Shown here one piece after another: positions 1 to 6,042 of a DNA stretch of 7,546 bases. Source of the DNA: Thioalkalivibrio sp. (GTDB lineage Bacteria > Pseudomonadota > Gammaproteobacteria > Ectothiorhodospirales > Ectothiorhodospiraceae). The translations under genes were made by a program, and so were the position numbers. The DNA is taken from positions 1 to 7,546 of the forward strand of contig JAGTVE010000205.1 in the NCBI GenBank assembly GCA_018224485.1, given 5' to 3'. The notes beneath the pieces are model-generated. The model did not search any database. It saw only the letters and a list, made by a program, of their open reading frames with translations, and had not been told where the DNA came from. Positions within the stretch are counted from its first letter, which is position 1. Every line of letters starts with the position of its first letter.

Positions 1-77
1 GCGGAAACGGCCATGGTCAGCCCCAAGGCGGACCCGACGGCGACGGCGCGCAACATGCCTGCGATCGATCGATGCAT
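1..77 (-). CDS. Exported protein of unknown function, 5' end only (signal peptide; truncated by window edge)
   Basis: Reading the minus strand from an ATG at 77-75 gives 25 complete codons and part of a 26th, with no stop before the window edge. The translation begins MHRSIAGMLR, with positive charges at R3 and R10. It continues as an uninterrupted small/hydrophobic stretch, AVAVGSALGLTMAVSA, the typical n-region plus h-region of a Sec signal peptide. A strong Shine-Dalgarno sequence, GGAGG (plus-strand 86-90 read as CCTCC), lies 8 nt before the ATG, which fixes the start. The gene is transcribed away from glyA and shares its upstream region. The mature protein lies outside the window, so its function cannot be stated. 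The alternative is chance, but the coincidence of a perfect ribosome binding site and a signal peptide makes a real gene likely. Confidence 0.62.
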   Translation of the reverse strand, partial: MHRSIAGMLRAVAVGSALGLTMAVS

Positions 78-115
78 CCCGGATACCTCCATTCGTGAGT
101 CGTGCCGGAAACCGG

Positions 116-145
116 ATTCAAGCCTGTTTCGCCCATCGATGGCAA
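116..145 (-). promoter_or_regulatory. Candidate sigma-70 promoter for the divergent exported-protein gene
   Basis: On the minus strand TTGCCA (plus 140-145; five of six matches to TTGACA) is followed after 18 nt by TTGAAT (plus 116-121; four of six matches to TATAAT). It sits about 40 nt upstream of the ATG at 77. This is a consensus match only and the -10 is weak. Confidence 0.3.
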
Positions 146-189
146 ATCACCGGGTTCTTCGGCCATCACACCCGTCCATCCGGGTTTGT

Positions 190-218
190 CTGCCAAGCGG
201 CCCGTAATCAAGTATATT
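190..218 (+). promoter_or_regulatory. Candidate sigma-70 promoter for glyA
   Basis: TATATT at 213-218 matches five of six positions of the -10 consensus. It lies 17 nt downstream of CTGCCA (190-195), which matches four of six -35 positions. Initiation would fall near 225 and give a leader of about 40 nt before the glyA ATG at 267. This AT-rich patch stands out in a GC-rich background. No PurR- or MetR-like operator and no glycine riboswitch could be recognised. Confidence 0.42.
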
Positions 219-266
219 CCCCAACCCCGATTTACCCTTCCGAATCTCTACCCTGGAGTTTCCGCA

Positions 267-1526
267 ATGTTTTCCATCCGAATGAGCATTAACGGCTACG
301 ACCCCGAACTCTGGTCCGCGATCGAGAGCGAATCGCGCCGCCAGGAAGAACACATCGAGCTGATTGCCTCGGAAAACTACGCGAGCCCGCGGGTGCTGGA
401 GGCGCAGGGATCGGTGCTCACCAACAAATACGCGGAGGGCTATCCCGGCAAGCGCTACTACGGTGGCTGCGAGTTCGTGGACATCGCCGAGAACCTCGCG
501 ATCGAGCGGGCCAAGAAGCTGTATGACGCCGACTACGCGAACGTCCAGCCGCACTCGGGTTCGCAGGCCAACGCGGCGGTCTACATGGCCCTGCTGGAAC
601 CCGGCGACACCGTGCTCGGCATGAGCCTCGCCCACGGCGGCCACCTGACCCATGGCTCGCGCGTCAACTTCTCCGGCAAGATCTACCACGCGGTGCAGTA
701 CGGCATCGACGACCAGGGGCTGGTCGACTACGACGAGATCGAGCGCCTCGCCCTCGAGCATCGCCCGAAGATGATCGTGGCCGGCTTCTCGGCCTACTCG
801 CGGGTGATGGACTGGTCGCGCTTCCGGGCCATCGCGGACAAGGTCGGCGCCTACCTGCTGGTCGACATGGCCCACGTCTCCGGGCTGATCGCCGCCGGCG
901 TCTACCCGAACCCCGTGCCGCACGCCCACGTGGTCACCTCGACCACCCACAAGACCCTGCGCGGCCCGCGCGGCGGCCTGATCCTCGCGAAGTCCAATCC
1001 GGAACTCGAGAAGAAGTTCCAGTCGCTGGTCTTCCCGGGCACCCAGGGCGGCCCGGCGATGCACGTGATCGCCGGCAAGGCGGTGGCGTTCAAGGAGGCG
1101 ATGGAGCCGGAGTTCCTCGCCTACCAGGAGCAGGTGGTCGCGAACGCACGCACGATGGCCGCGACGCTGATGGAGCGCGGCTATCACGTGGTGTCGGGCG
1201 GTACCGACAACCACTTATTCCTGCTCAGCCTGATCGAACAGGGCATTACCGGCAAGGCCGCCGATGCCTCACTGGGTGCGGCCAACATCACCGTGAACAA
1301 GAACTCGGTCCCGAACGATCCGCAGTCGCCGTTCGTGACCAGCGGCATCCGCATCGGCACCCCGGCGGTGACCACCCGCGGCTTCGGCGAGACCGAGTGC
1401 AGGGACCTCGGGAACTGGATCGCGGATGTGCTCGACGACCACGAAAATCCCACCGTGATCGAGACCGTGCGGCACAAGGTGCTCGACGTCTGCGCCCGGT
1501 TCCCGGTCTACGGCACCGGCGAATAG
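267..1526 (+). CDS. glyA: Serine hydroxymethyltransferase (GlyA)
   Basis: A cytosolic PLP enzyme that converts serine and tetrahydrofolate to glycine and 5,10-methylene-tetrahydrofolate, feeding one-carbon metabolism. The 419-residue product matches the family length (E. coli 417). Visible signatures are RQEEHIELIASENYAS near the N-terminus, the KRYYGG segment, PHSGSQAN, the substrate loop LAHGGHLTHG, VDMAHVSGLIA, and the PLP-lysine motif TSTTHKTLRGPRGG with Lys229 as the Schiff-base residue. The ATG at 267 is chosen because GGAG at 255-258 lies 8 nt upstream and MFSIRMSINGYDPELW lines up with the E. coli N-terminus. The reading frame stays open upstream to 102, but that part contains the candidate promoter and is not coding-like. 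A second in-frame ATG at 282 lacks a ribosome binding site. It is the first gene of the cluster, 9 nt before nrdR. Confidence 0.97.
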   Translation: MFSIRMSINGYDPELWSAIESESRRQEEHIELIASENYASPRVLEAQGSVLTNKYAEGYPGKRYYGGCEFVDIAENLAIERAKKLYDADYANVQPHSGSQANAAVYMALLEPGDTVLGMSLAHGGHLTHGSRVNFSGKIYHAVQYGIDDQGLVDYDEIERLALEHRPKMIVAGFSAYSRVMDWSRFRAIADKVGAYLLVDMAHVSGLIAAGVYPNPVPHAHVVTSTTHKTLRGPRGGLILAKSNPELEKKFQSLVFPGTQGGPAMHVIAGKAVAFKEAMEPEFLAYQEQVVANARTMAATLMERGYHVVSGGTDNHLFLLSLIEQGITGKAADASLGAANITVNKNSVPNDPQSPFVTSGIRIGTPAVTTRGFGETECRDLGNWIADVLDDHENPTVIETVRHKVLDVCARFPVYGTGE

Positions 1527-1535
1527 GACCGCGCG

Positions 1536-2072
1536 ATGCGCTGCCCGGCCTGCGGCGCCGACGACACCCGGGTGGTCGACTCGCGCGTCGCCGGCCCGGA
1601 GCAGGACCAGATCCGGCGCCGCCGCGAGTGTCAGGCCTGCGGCGCCCGCTTCACCACCTTCGAGCGCGCGGAGTTCAGCATGCCGCGGGTGGTCAAGCGC
1701 AGCGGTGAGCGGGTGGCCTTCGACGAGGAGAAGCTGCGCGGCGGGTTGCGCCTGGCGCTGCACAAGCGGCCGGTCCGCACGGACGAGGTCGAGGCCGCGA
1801 TCGATCGCATCAAGCGTCGGCTGGCGGCCTACGGGCAGCGCGAGATCCGTTCCGACCGCATCGGCGAGTGGGTGATGGAGGAGTTGCGCGCGCTGGACCA
1901 GGTCGCCTATATCCGCTTCGCCTCCATCTACCTCAGCTTCGCCAATGTGCAATCCTTCCGCGATGCGATCGAACGGCTGGAGCAGGACCTGTCCCCGGAG
2001 ATGCGCCGCTCCCAGCTGCGCCTGATCGGCGAGGAGGATGAGGGCGCCGCTCCCCCGGAGCCGGGGTCGTGA
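1536..2072 (+). CDS. nrdR: Transcriptional repressor NrdR (zinc ribbon / ATP-cone)
   Basis: NrdR represses ribonucleotide reductase operons in response to bound (d)ATP by binding NrdR boxes in their promoters. The 178-residue protein starts with a zinc ribbon: Cys3 and Cys6 (CPAC), then Cys32 and Cys35 (CQAC), followed by ARFTTFERAE. The ATP-cone domain runs from about residue 50 (PRVVKRSGERVAFDEEKLR) to about 140 (VAYIRFASIYLSF). Most family members, including E. coli NrdR, end near residue 150. Here about 28 more residues follow (DLSPEMRRSQ... EEDEGAAPPEPGS), an acidic, proline-rich tail that is probably disordered. AGGA at 1525-1528 overlaps the glyA stop and lies 7 nt before the ATG. The stop codon overlaps the ribD GTG start by 4 nt. 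Association of nrdR with ribD is common across bacteria; no regulatory link to riboflavin is implied. Confidence 0.96.
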   Translation: MRCPACGADDTRVVDSRVAGPEQDQIRRRRECQACGARFTTFERAEFSMPRVVKRSGERVAFDEEKLRGGLRLALHKRPVRTDEVEAAIDRIKRRLAAYGQREIRSDRIGEWVMEELRALDQVAYIRFASIYLSFANVQSFRDAIERLEQDLSPEMRRSQLRLIGEEDEGAAPPEPGS

Positions 2073-3229
2073 ACGACCATGGCTTCATGGGGCGGGCGCT
2101 GCAGCTCGCCGAGCTTGGCCTGTACACCACCGATCCGAATCCCCGGGTCGGCAGCGTCGTGGTACGGGACGGGAAGATCGTGGGGGAGGGCGCCCACTGG
2201 CGGGCCGGCGAACCGCATGCCGAGATCCATGCGCTGCGGGCGGCCGGCGATCTTGTCCGGGGCGCCACCGTCTACATCACCCTCGAGCCCTGCGCCCATC
2301 ATGGTCGCACGCCCCCCTGCGCCGACGCGCTGGTGGCCGCCGGGGTCGCACGGGTGGTGGTGGCGATGCAGGATCCGAATCCGCTGGTCTCTGGCCGGGG
2401 ACTGGAGCGGCTGCGTGCCGAGGGCATCGCGGTCGAGAACGGGGTGCTGGAGTTCGAGGCCCGGGCGCTCAATCCGGGCTTCGTGCGCCGCATGGAGACA
2501 GGGCGTCCCTGGGTGCGGGTGAAGCTCGCCTCGAGCCTCGACGGCCGGACCGCAATGGCCTCCGGCGAGTCCAAGTGGATCACCGGTCCTGCCGCGCGGC
2601 GCGACGTGCAGCACTGGCGCGCGCGGGCCAGCGCCATCCTGACCGGTAGCGGCACGGTGCTCGCCGACGACCCGCACATGACCGTGCGCCTGTCGCCCGC
2701 GGAACTGCTCTCTGACCGCGGTATCGATCCGGCCCGCCACTCGGAGCTTAAGGGCATCCCCGCGCGCCAGCCGCTACGGGTGGTGGTGGATTCCGAGCTG
2801 CAGATGCCGCTGCAGGCGCGCCTGCTCGACGAGGGCGCGGTCCTGGTGCTGACCAGCGCGCACCGCGCGGACTCCGACAAGGCCGGGGAACTCCGCGCCC
2901 GGGGCGCCGAGGTGCTCGGCATGCCGGCGCTGGAAGAGGGCAGGCTGGAGCTGTCGCCCGTTCTGGACCTGCTCGGCGAGCGCGGGGTGAACGAGCTGCA
3001 CGTGGAGGCGGGCTCCGGACTGGCCGGTGCGCTGGCCCGGCACGGCCTGGTCGACGAGTGGCTGTTCTATCTCGCCCCCTGCCTGATGGGCTCGGGCGCC
3101 CGCCCGCTGCTGGACTGGCCCCTGCAGCACATGGCGGAGCGCGCCGAACTCGACGTCTTCGCCTGCGACTGGATCGGGGACGCCCTGCGCCTGCGCGCCT
3201 ACCCCCTCCCCGCCGGCACGTGCCCGTAG
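2069..3229 (+). CDS. ribD: Bifunctional pyrimidine deaminase / reductase RibD
   Basis: Catalyses steps two and three of the pyrimidine branch of riboflavin synthesis: deamination of the diamino-ribosylaminopyrimidinone 5'-phosphate, then NADPH-dependent reduction of the ribose to ribityl. The 386-residue protein has an N-terminal cytidine-deaminase-like domain (about 1-145) with zinc ligands His50 (GEPHAEIHAL), Cys75 and Cys84 (LEPCAHHGRTPPC) and the catalytic Glu52. The C-terminal reductase domain (about 147-380) shows LASSLDGRTAMASGESKWIT, TVLADDP and LHVEAGSGLAGAL. The start is GTG at 2069: MNDHGFMGRALQLA aligns with E. coli MQDEYYMARALKLA, and GGAG at 2057-2060 lies 8 nt upstream. The GTG overlaps the nrdR TGA, so translational coupling is likely. 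The TAG stop lies inside the GTAG head of a repeat element, and the last few residues (PLPAGTCP) extend past the usual family end. Confidence 0.97.
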   Translation: MNDHGFMGRALQLAELGLYTTDPNPRVGSVVVRDGKIVGEGAHWRAGEPHAEIHALRAAGDLVRGATVYITLEPCAHHGRTPPCADALVAAGVARVVVAMQDPNPLVSGRGLERLRAEGIAVENGVLEFEARALNPGFVRRMETGRPWVRVKLASSLDGRTAMASGESKWITGPAARRDVQHWRARASAILTGSGTVLADDPHMTVRLSPAELLSDRGIDPARHSELKGIPARQPLRVVVDSELQMPLQARLLDEGAVLVLTSAHRADSDKAGELRARGAEVLGMPALEEGRLELSPVLDLLGERGVNELHVEAGSGLAGALARHGLVDEWLFYLAPCLMGSGARPLLDWPLQHMAERAELDVFACDWIGDALRLRAYPLPAGTCP

Positions 3230-3306
3230 GGTGGGCTAAACGAAGTGTGCCCACCATGGACCCTCGCGGCCGGGATGGTGGGCCCGCTGCGCTTGGCCCA
3301 CCCTAC
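3226..3306. repeat. GTAG-headed inverted repeat pair (family B REPIN-like element) between ribD and ribE
   Basis: Two 32-nt arms (3226-3257 and 3275-3306) are inverted copies of each other, agreeing at 27 of 32 positions, with a 17-nt spacer. Each arm starts with the head GTAG followed by GGTGGGC, a 12-nt loop, and GCCCACC, so each arm is itself a 7-bp hairpin. The T at 3237 and the T at 3246 still pair as G-U when the two arms fold together. The left head supplies the ribD stop codon (TAG 3227-3229). No U-run follows, so it is not a canonical intrinsic terminator. A related single arm lies at 5407-5442. The layout (head plus palindrome, two inverted units) is that of a REPIN. Confidence 0.82.
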
Positions 3307-3336
3307 GCGGCCACCTGCCCTGGCTCGTTCGGGTCT

Positions 3337-3366
3337 TTCCCATGCCGGCGATGAATTGGGTATTAT
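3337..3366 (+). promoter_or_regulatory. Candidate sigma-70 promoter for ribE
   Basis: TATTAT at 3361-3366 (five of six matches) lies 18 nt after TTCCCA at 3337-3342 (four of six matches). It is placed between the repeat element and the ribE ATG, with initiation expected near 3373. The surrounding ATGAATTGGGTATTATCGAA stretch is markedly AT-rich for this window. I could not recognise an FMN riboswitch between 3307 and 3407. Confidence 0.42.
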
Positions 3367-3407
3367 CGAAGGGTTTCACTCCATCACTCCGAACCTGACC
3401 GCAACCC

Positions 3408-4088
3408 ATGTTCACAGGAATCATCGAGGCCCTTGGTACCGTCGCGGCGCTTGAGCCGCGCGGCGGCGACCTGCGACTAAAGGTGCGCGCGCCGGAAATG
3501 GATCTCGGCGATACCCGGCTCGGGGACTCCATCGCGGTAAACGGGGCGTGCCTGACCGTGACCGAGCTCAACGGCGATCGGTTTGGCGCGGACGTCAGCC
3601 GCGAGAGCCTGAGCGTGACCACCCTCGGCGATCTGAAGGTCGGCGACCGGGTGAATCTCGAACAGGCGCTGACCCTGAACACGCGCCTGGGCGGTCACCT
3701 GGTCTCCGGTCACGTGGACGGCGTGGGCGAGCTGCTCGCGATGCAGCCGGACGCCCGTTCCACCCGGGTGCAGTTCCGCGCGCCCGACGCGCTGGCCTGC
3801 TACATCGCCGCGAAGGGATCGATCACCATCGACGGTACGAGCCTGACCGTAAACGGCGTCGACGGTGCCACCTTCGACGTGAACATCATCCCCCACACCT
3901 GGGATATGACGCGCTTCTCGGTCTACCGGATCGGGAGCCGCGTGAACCTGGAGGTCGACCTGGTCGCCCGCTACCTCGAGCGCCTGGTGCTCGGCGAACG
4001 CGCCGCGCAGTCCGGTCAGTCCGGCGGCCTGTCCGAGGACTGGCTGGCGGAGCAGGGCTTTCCCAACCACACCGGCCCGCGCGACTGA
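3408..4088 (+). CDS. ribE: Riboflavin synthase, alpha subunit (RibE; called RibC in E. coli)
   Basis: Dismutates two 6,7-dimethyl-8-ribityllumazine molecules to riboflavin and the pyrimidine substrate that RibH reuses. The 226-residue protein has the diagnostic MFTGIIEALG N-terminus and two lumazine-binding barrels. Barrel 1 covers about residues 1-94 with VNGACLTV. Barrel 2 runs from about 95 to 195, starting at GGHLVSGHVDG, with ITIDGTSLTVNGV and IIPHTWDMT. The last 30 or so residues (ERAAQSGQSGG... NHTGPRD) form a polar tail, slightly longer than usual. The ATG is fixed by homology, but the upstream GAACCTGACCGCAACCC has no recognisable Shine-Dalgarno sequence, unlike neighbouring genes. 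It is separated from ribD by a repeat element and probably has its own promoter. It lies 29 nt upstream of ribBX. Confidence 0.97.
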   Translation: MFTGIIEALGTVAALEPRGGDLRLKVRAPEMDLGDTRLGDSIAVNGACLTVTELNGDRFGADVSRESLSVTTLGDLKVGDRVNLEQALTLNTRLGGHLVSGHVDGVGELLAMQPDARSTRVQFRAPDALACYIAAKGSITIDGTSLTVNGVDGATFDVNIIPHTWDMTRFSVYRIGSRVNLEVDLVARYLERLVLGERAAQSGQSGGLSEDWLAEQGFPNHTGPRD

Positions 4089-4117
4089 GTCCGCGCGCCC
4101 CGAAGGAAACCCGCCTG

Positions 4118-5230
4118 ATGGAATTTTCCGGTACCCGCGAGATCCTCGACGAACTGCACGCCGGGCGCATGGTGGTCATCGTCGACGACGAGGACCGGGA
4201 GAACGAGGGCGACCTGCTGATGCTGGCGTCGCACGCGCGCCCCGAGGACATCAACTTCATGGCCAAGTTCGGCCGCGGGCTGATCTGCCTCACACTGACC
4301 CGCGAGCGTTGCCGCCAGCTGGCGTTGCCGCTGATGGTCACGGATACCAACGACACGCACTCCACCAACTTCACCGTGTCCATCGAGGCGGCCGAGGGCG
4401 TGACCACCGGGATCTCGGCCTACGACCGCGCGCACACCATCCGCACCGCGGTCGCGCCGAACGCCCAGCCAAACGACATCCTGCAGCCGGGCCACGTCTT
4501 CCCGCTGATGGCCCAGCCGGGCGGGGTGCTGGTGCGGGCTGGACACACGGAGGCAGGCTGCGACCTCGCGCGCCTGGCCGGGGCCGAGCCGGCAGCGGTG
4601 ATCGTGGAGATCCTGAACGAGGACGGCAGCATGGCGCGCCGGCCGGATCTCGAGCGCTTCTGTGCCGAGCACGGGCTGAAGATGGGCACCATCGAGGACC
4701 TGATCCGCTACCGCATCGAGAACGAGAAGACGGTGCGCCGGGCCGCCGAGGTGGATCTTCCGACCGCGCACGGAACCTTCCGCCTGATCGCCTTCCAGGA
4801 CGAGGTGGACCACGGTCTGCACTTCGCGCTGGTCAAGGGGCAGCCGAAGCCGGCCGAGCCGACCCTGGTACGCGTGCACCTGGAGCAGACGATCTGCGAC
4901 ACGCTCGGCTTCGCCGGCCCCGACTGCGGCTGGCCGCTGGACGACGCGCTGCGGCGCATCGACGAGGCCGGCTCCGGGGTGGCGGTGGTGCTGCGCAAGC
5001 CCGAGCCCGCCGACACCATGATCCGGCGCCTGCACGATCTGGCCGCCGGCCACGCGGACCTGCGACCGCCGGTGCAGACCTCCGCCGAGTGGCGCATGTA
5101 CGGCATCGGCGCGCAGATCCTGGCCGATGTCGGCGTCGGCAAGATGCGCCTGCTCTCCGCCCCCAAGCGCTTCCACGGCCTTGGCGGCTTCGGGCTTGAG
5201 GTCGTCGACTACGTGCAGAACCCCGCCTGA
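4118..5230 (+). CDS. ribBX: 3,4-dihydroxy-2-butanone 4-phosphate synthase with degenerate GTP cyclohydrolase II-like domain (RibBX)
   Basis: The N-terminal half (about 1-200) is RibB, which converts ribulose 5-phosphate to 3,4-dihydroxy-2-butanone 4-phosphate and formate. It shows DDEDRENEGD (23-32), STNFTVSIEAAEGVTTGIS, PGHVFPL, AGHTEA with His143, and TIEDLIRYR. The C-terminal half (about 205-370) has the RibA fold signature VRVHLEQ, YGIGAQIL and GFGLEVV, but the active site is gone. Aligned to E. coli RibA, zinc ligand Cys54 is Gln257, Cys65 is Pro268 and only Cys67 remains (Cys270). The QEGRxIGL loop reads LRKPEPADTM, and LLTNNPKK reads LLSAPKR (Lys350). The reading frame is intact, so this is not a sequencing break. 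This is the variant known in Proteobacteria as RibBX, usually annotated RibBA. The ATG at 4118 has AGGA at 4104-4107, 10 nt upstream. A separate ribA is required elsewhere. Confidence 0.94.
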   Translation: MEFSGTREILDELHAGRMVVIVDDEDRENEGDLLMLASHARPEDINFMAKFGRGLICLTLTRERCRQLALPLMVTDTNDTHSTNFTVSIEAAEGVTTGISAYDRAHTIRTAVAPNAQPNDILQPGHVFPLMAQPGGVLVRAGHTEAGCDLARLAGAEPAAVIVEILNEDGSMARRPDLERFCAEHGLKMGTIEDLIRYRIENEKTVRRAAEVDLPTAHGTFRLIAFQDEVDHGLHFALVKGQPKPAEPTLVRVHLEQTICDTLGFAGPDCGWPLDDALRRIDEAGSGVAVVLRKPEPADTMIRRLHDLAAGHADLRPPVQTSAEWRMYGIGAQILADVGVGKMRLLSAPKRFHGLGGFGLEVVDYVQNPA

Positions 5231-5237
5231 AACCCTC

Positions 5238-5300
5238 GTGGGAGCGGCCTTCGGCCGCGATCGCCCCTGCCGCCGCATCGCGGCCAGAGGCCGCTCCTAC
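5238..5300. repeat. GTRG-headed REPIN-like inverted repeat, family A copy 1
   Basis: A 63-nt element with head GTGG and outer inverted repeat GTGGGAGCGGCC ... GGCCGCTCCTAC. Each arm is a small hairpin: left GCGGCC-TTC-GGCCGC (5244-5258), right GCGGCC-AGA-GGCCGC. The element starts 8 nt after the ribBX stop. It differs from copy 2 at only 3 of 63 positions. No U-run follows. Confidence 0.88.
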
Positions 5301-5336
5301 GACACCTGCGGTGGGTGGCGAGAGCTCCCCGACCCC

Positions 5337-5399
5337 GTAGGAGCGGCCTTCGGCCGCGATCGCCCCTGCCGCCGCATCGCGGCCATAGGCCGCTCGTAC
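5337..5399. repeat. GTAG-headed REPIN-like inverted repeat, family A copy 2
   Basis: A 63-nt element, 60 of 63 identical to copy 1 and offset from it by 99 nt. The arms are GCGGCC-TTC-GGCCGC and GCGGCC-ATA-GGCCGC. The head is GTAG, and the right end is CTCGTAC instead of CTCCTAC. The central CGCCCCTGCCGCCGC spacer is unchanged between the two copies. Confidence 0.88.
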
Positions 5400-5406
5400 A
5401 GGACTG

Positions 5407-5442
5407 ATGGTGGGCACGGCCTGCGGCCTTTGCCCACCCTAC
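5407..5442. repeat. Single GTAG-headed repeat of family B (minus orientation)
   Basis: Read on the minus strand it begins GTAGGGTGGGC and ends GTGCCCACCAT, the same head and stem as the element between ribD and ribE. The stem GGTGGGCA / TGCCCACC is extended inward by GGCC-TGC-GGCC, giving a stable hairpin. Unlike 3226-3306 there is no second inverted unit nearby, so it is a solitary REP-like copy. It lies 7 nt after family A copy 2. With copies 1 and 2 it accounts for most of the 313-nt gap between ribBX and ribH; the only other thing I recognise there is the promoter candidate near 5480. Confidence 0.75.
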
Positions 5443-5476
5443 GAGGGCGTTGCCGGCCACGGGTGGCTTATCCCGG

Positions 5477-5485
5477 TGCTACAAT
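5477..5485 (+). promoter_or_regulatory. Candidate extended -10 promoter for ribH-nusB
   Basis: TGCTACAAT contains the TG of an extended -10 (5477-5478), one spacer base, and TACAAT (5480-5485; five of six matches). The expected -35 position has no good match, which an extended -10 can tolerate. Transcription would start near 5492, about 50 nt before the ribH ATG, on the gene side of all three repeat elements. Confidence 0.42.
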
Positions 5486-5543
5486 AACGGGCTTCGCCGG
5501 GCCGAGGCTCCGGCGCCGGACCCGAACCCCGAAGGATGCCCCC

Positions 5544-6029
5544 ATGGACAAGATCAAGACCCTCGAAGGGCGCTTCACCGCCGCGGGCGAGGCCCGCTAC
5601 GGCATCGTGCTGGCCCGCTTCAACAGCCTGATCGTCGAACGTCTGCTGGAAGGGGCCGTCGACACCCTGCGCCGCCACGGCGTCTCCGACGACAACATGA
5701 CCGTCGCTCGCGTGCCCGGGGCGTACGAGCTGCCGCTGGCGACCCAGTCGATGGCGCGCTCCGGCCAGTTCGAGGCGGTGATCGCGCTCGGTTGCGTGAT
5801 CCGGGGTTCCACGCCCCACTTCGACTACGTGGCGGGCGAGGCGGCCAAGGGTCTTGCGATGGTCTCCCTCGCCGAGAGCCTGCCGGTGAGCTTCGGCGTG
5901 CTCACGACCGATTCCATCGAACAGGCGATCGAGCGCGCCGGGACCAAGGCGGGCAACAAGGGCGTGGACGCCGCGATGAGCGCGATCGAGATGGTCAGCT
6001 TCATGGCCCAGATGAAGCCCGCGGACTGA
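5544..6029 (+). CDS. ribH: 6,7-dimethyl-8-ribityllumazine synthase (RibH)
   Basis: Condenses 5-amino-6-ribitylaminouracil with 3,4-dihydroxy-2-butanone 4-phosphate to give the lumazine used by riboflavin synthase. Family members assemble as pentamers or 60-subunit capsids. The 161-residue product has the standard length. It shows GIVLARFNSLIVERLLEGA (ribityl-pyrimidine binding), VPGAYELPLA, VIALGCVIRGSTPHFDYVAGE with the catalytic His92, FGVLTTDSIEQAIERAG, and the KAGNKG C-terminal motif. The ATG at 5544 follows AAGGA (5532-5536) with 7 nt spacing. The frame remains open upstream into the repeat region, but that part is not protein-like. The gene is followed after 13 nt by nusB. It is separated from ribBX by 313 nt of repeats, so it probably depends partly on its own promoter. 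Confidence 0.97.
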   Translation: MDKIKTLEGRFTAAGEARYGIVLARFNSLIVERLLEGAVDTLRRHGVSDDNMTVARVPGAYELPLATQSMARSGQFEAVIALGCVIRGSTPHFDYVAGEAAKGLAMVSLAESLPVSFGVLTTDSIEQAIERAGTKAGNKGVDAAMSAIEMVSFMAQMKPAD

Positions 6030-6042
6030 CGGATTCGCCGCA

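Noticed and set aside
205..225. NrdR box near AAGTATATT upstream of glyA
   Set aside because: Only half of a loose match, with no second phased box; it is better explained as a -10 element.
102..266. N-terminal extension of glyA to an upstream in-frame ATG
   Set aside because: It contains the candidate promoter, has no family similarity, and the ATG at 267 has a good Shine-Dalgarno sequence and aligns with the known N-terminus.
147..1214. Long open frame on the minus strand antisense to glyA
   Set aside because: It mirrors the codon periodicity of glyA in GC-rich DNA. The translation is rich in Arg, His, Val and Gly with no recognisable domain, while glyA itself is certain.
1928..2740. Minus-strand open frame across nrdR and ribD
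   Set aside because: It crosses two well-supported genes and has no recognisable motif.
3226..3306. Intrinsic terminator after ribD
   Set aside because: The stem is strong but long, interrupted, and not followed by a U-run. It matches a dispersed repeat family. An effect on read-through remains possible.
3548..4117. Upstream in-frame extension of ribBX through ribE
   Set aside because: It is the out-of-frame shadow of ribE, and the RibB N-terminus and ribosome binding site place the start at 4118.
4016..5278. A 420-codon minus-strand open frame antisense to ribBX
   Set aside because: The same GC-rich shadow effect. The composition is non-protein-like, and it runs across the ribE-ribBX boundary and into the repeat region.
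5486..5543. Structured leader or riboswitch before ribH
   Set aside because: Short GC-rich complementarities exist, but the stretch is too short and lacks any conserved riboswitch core.
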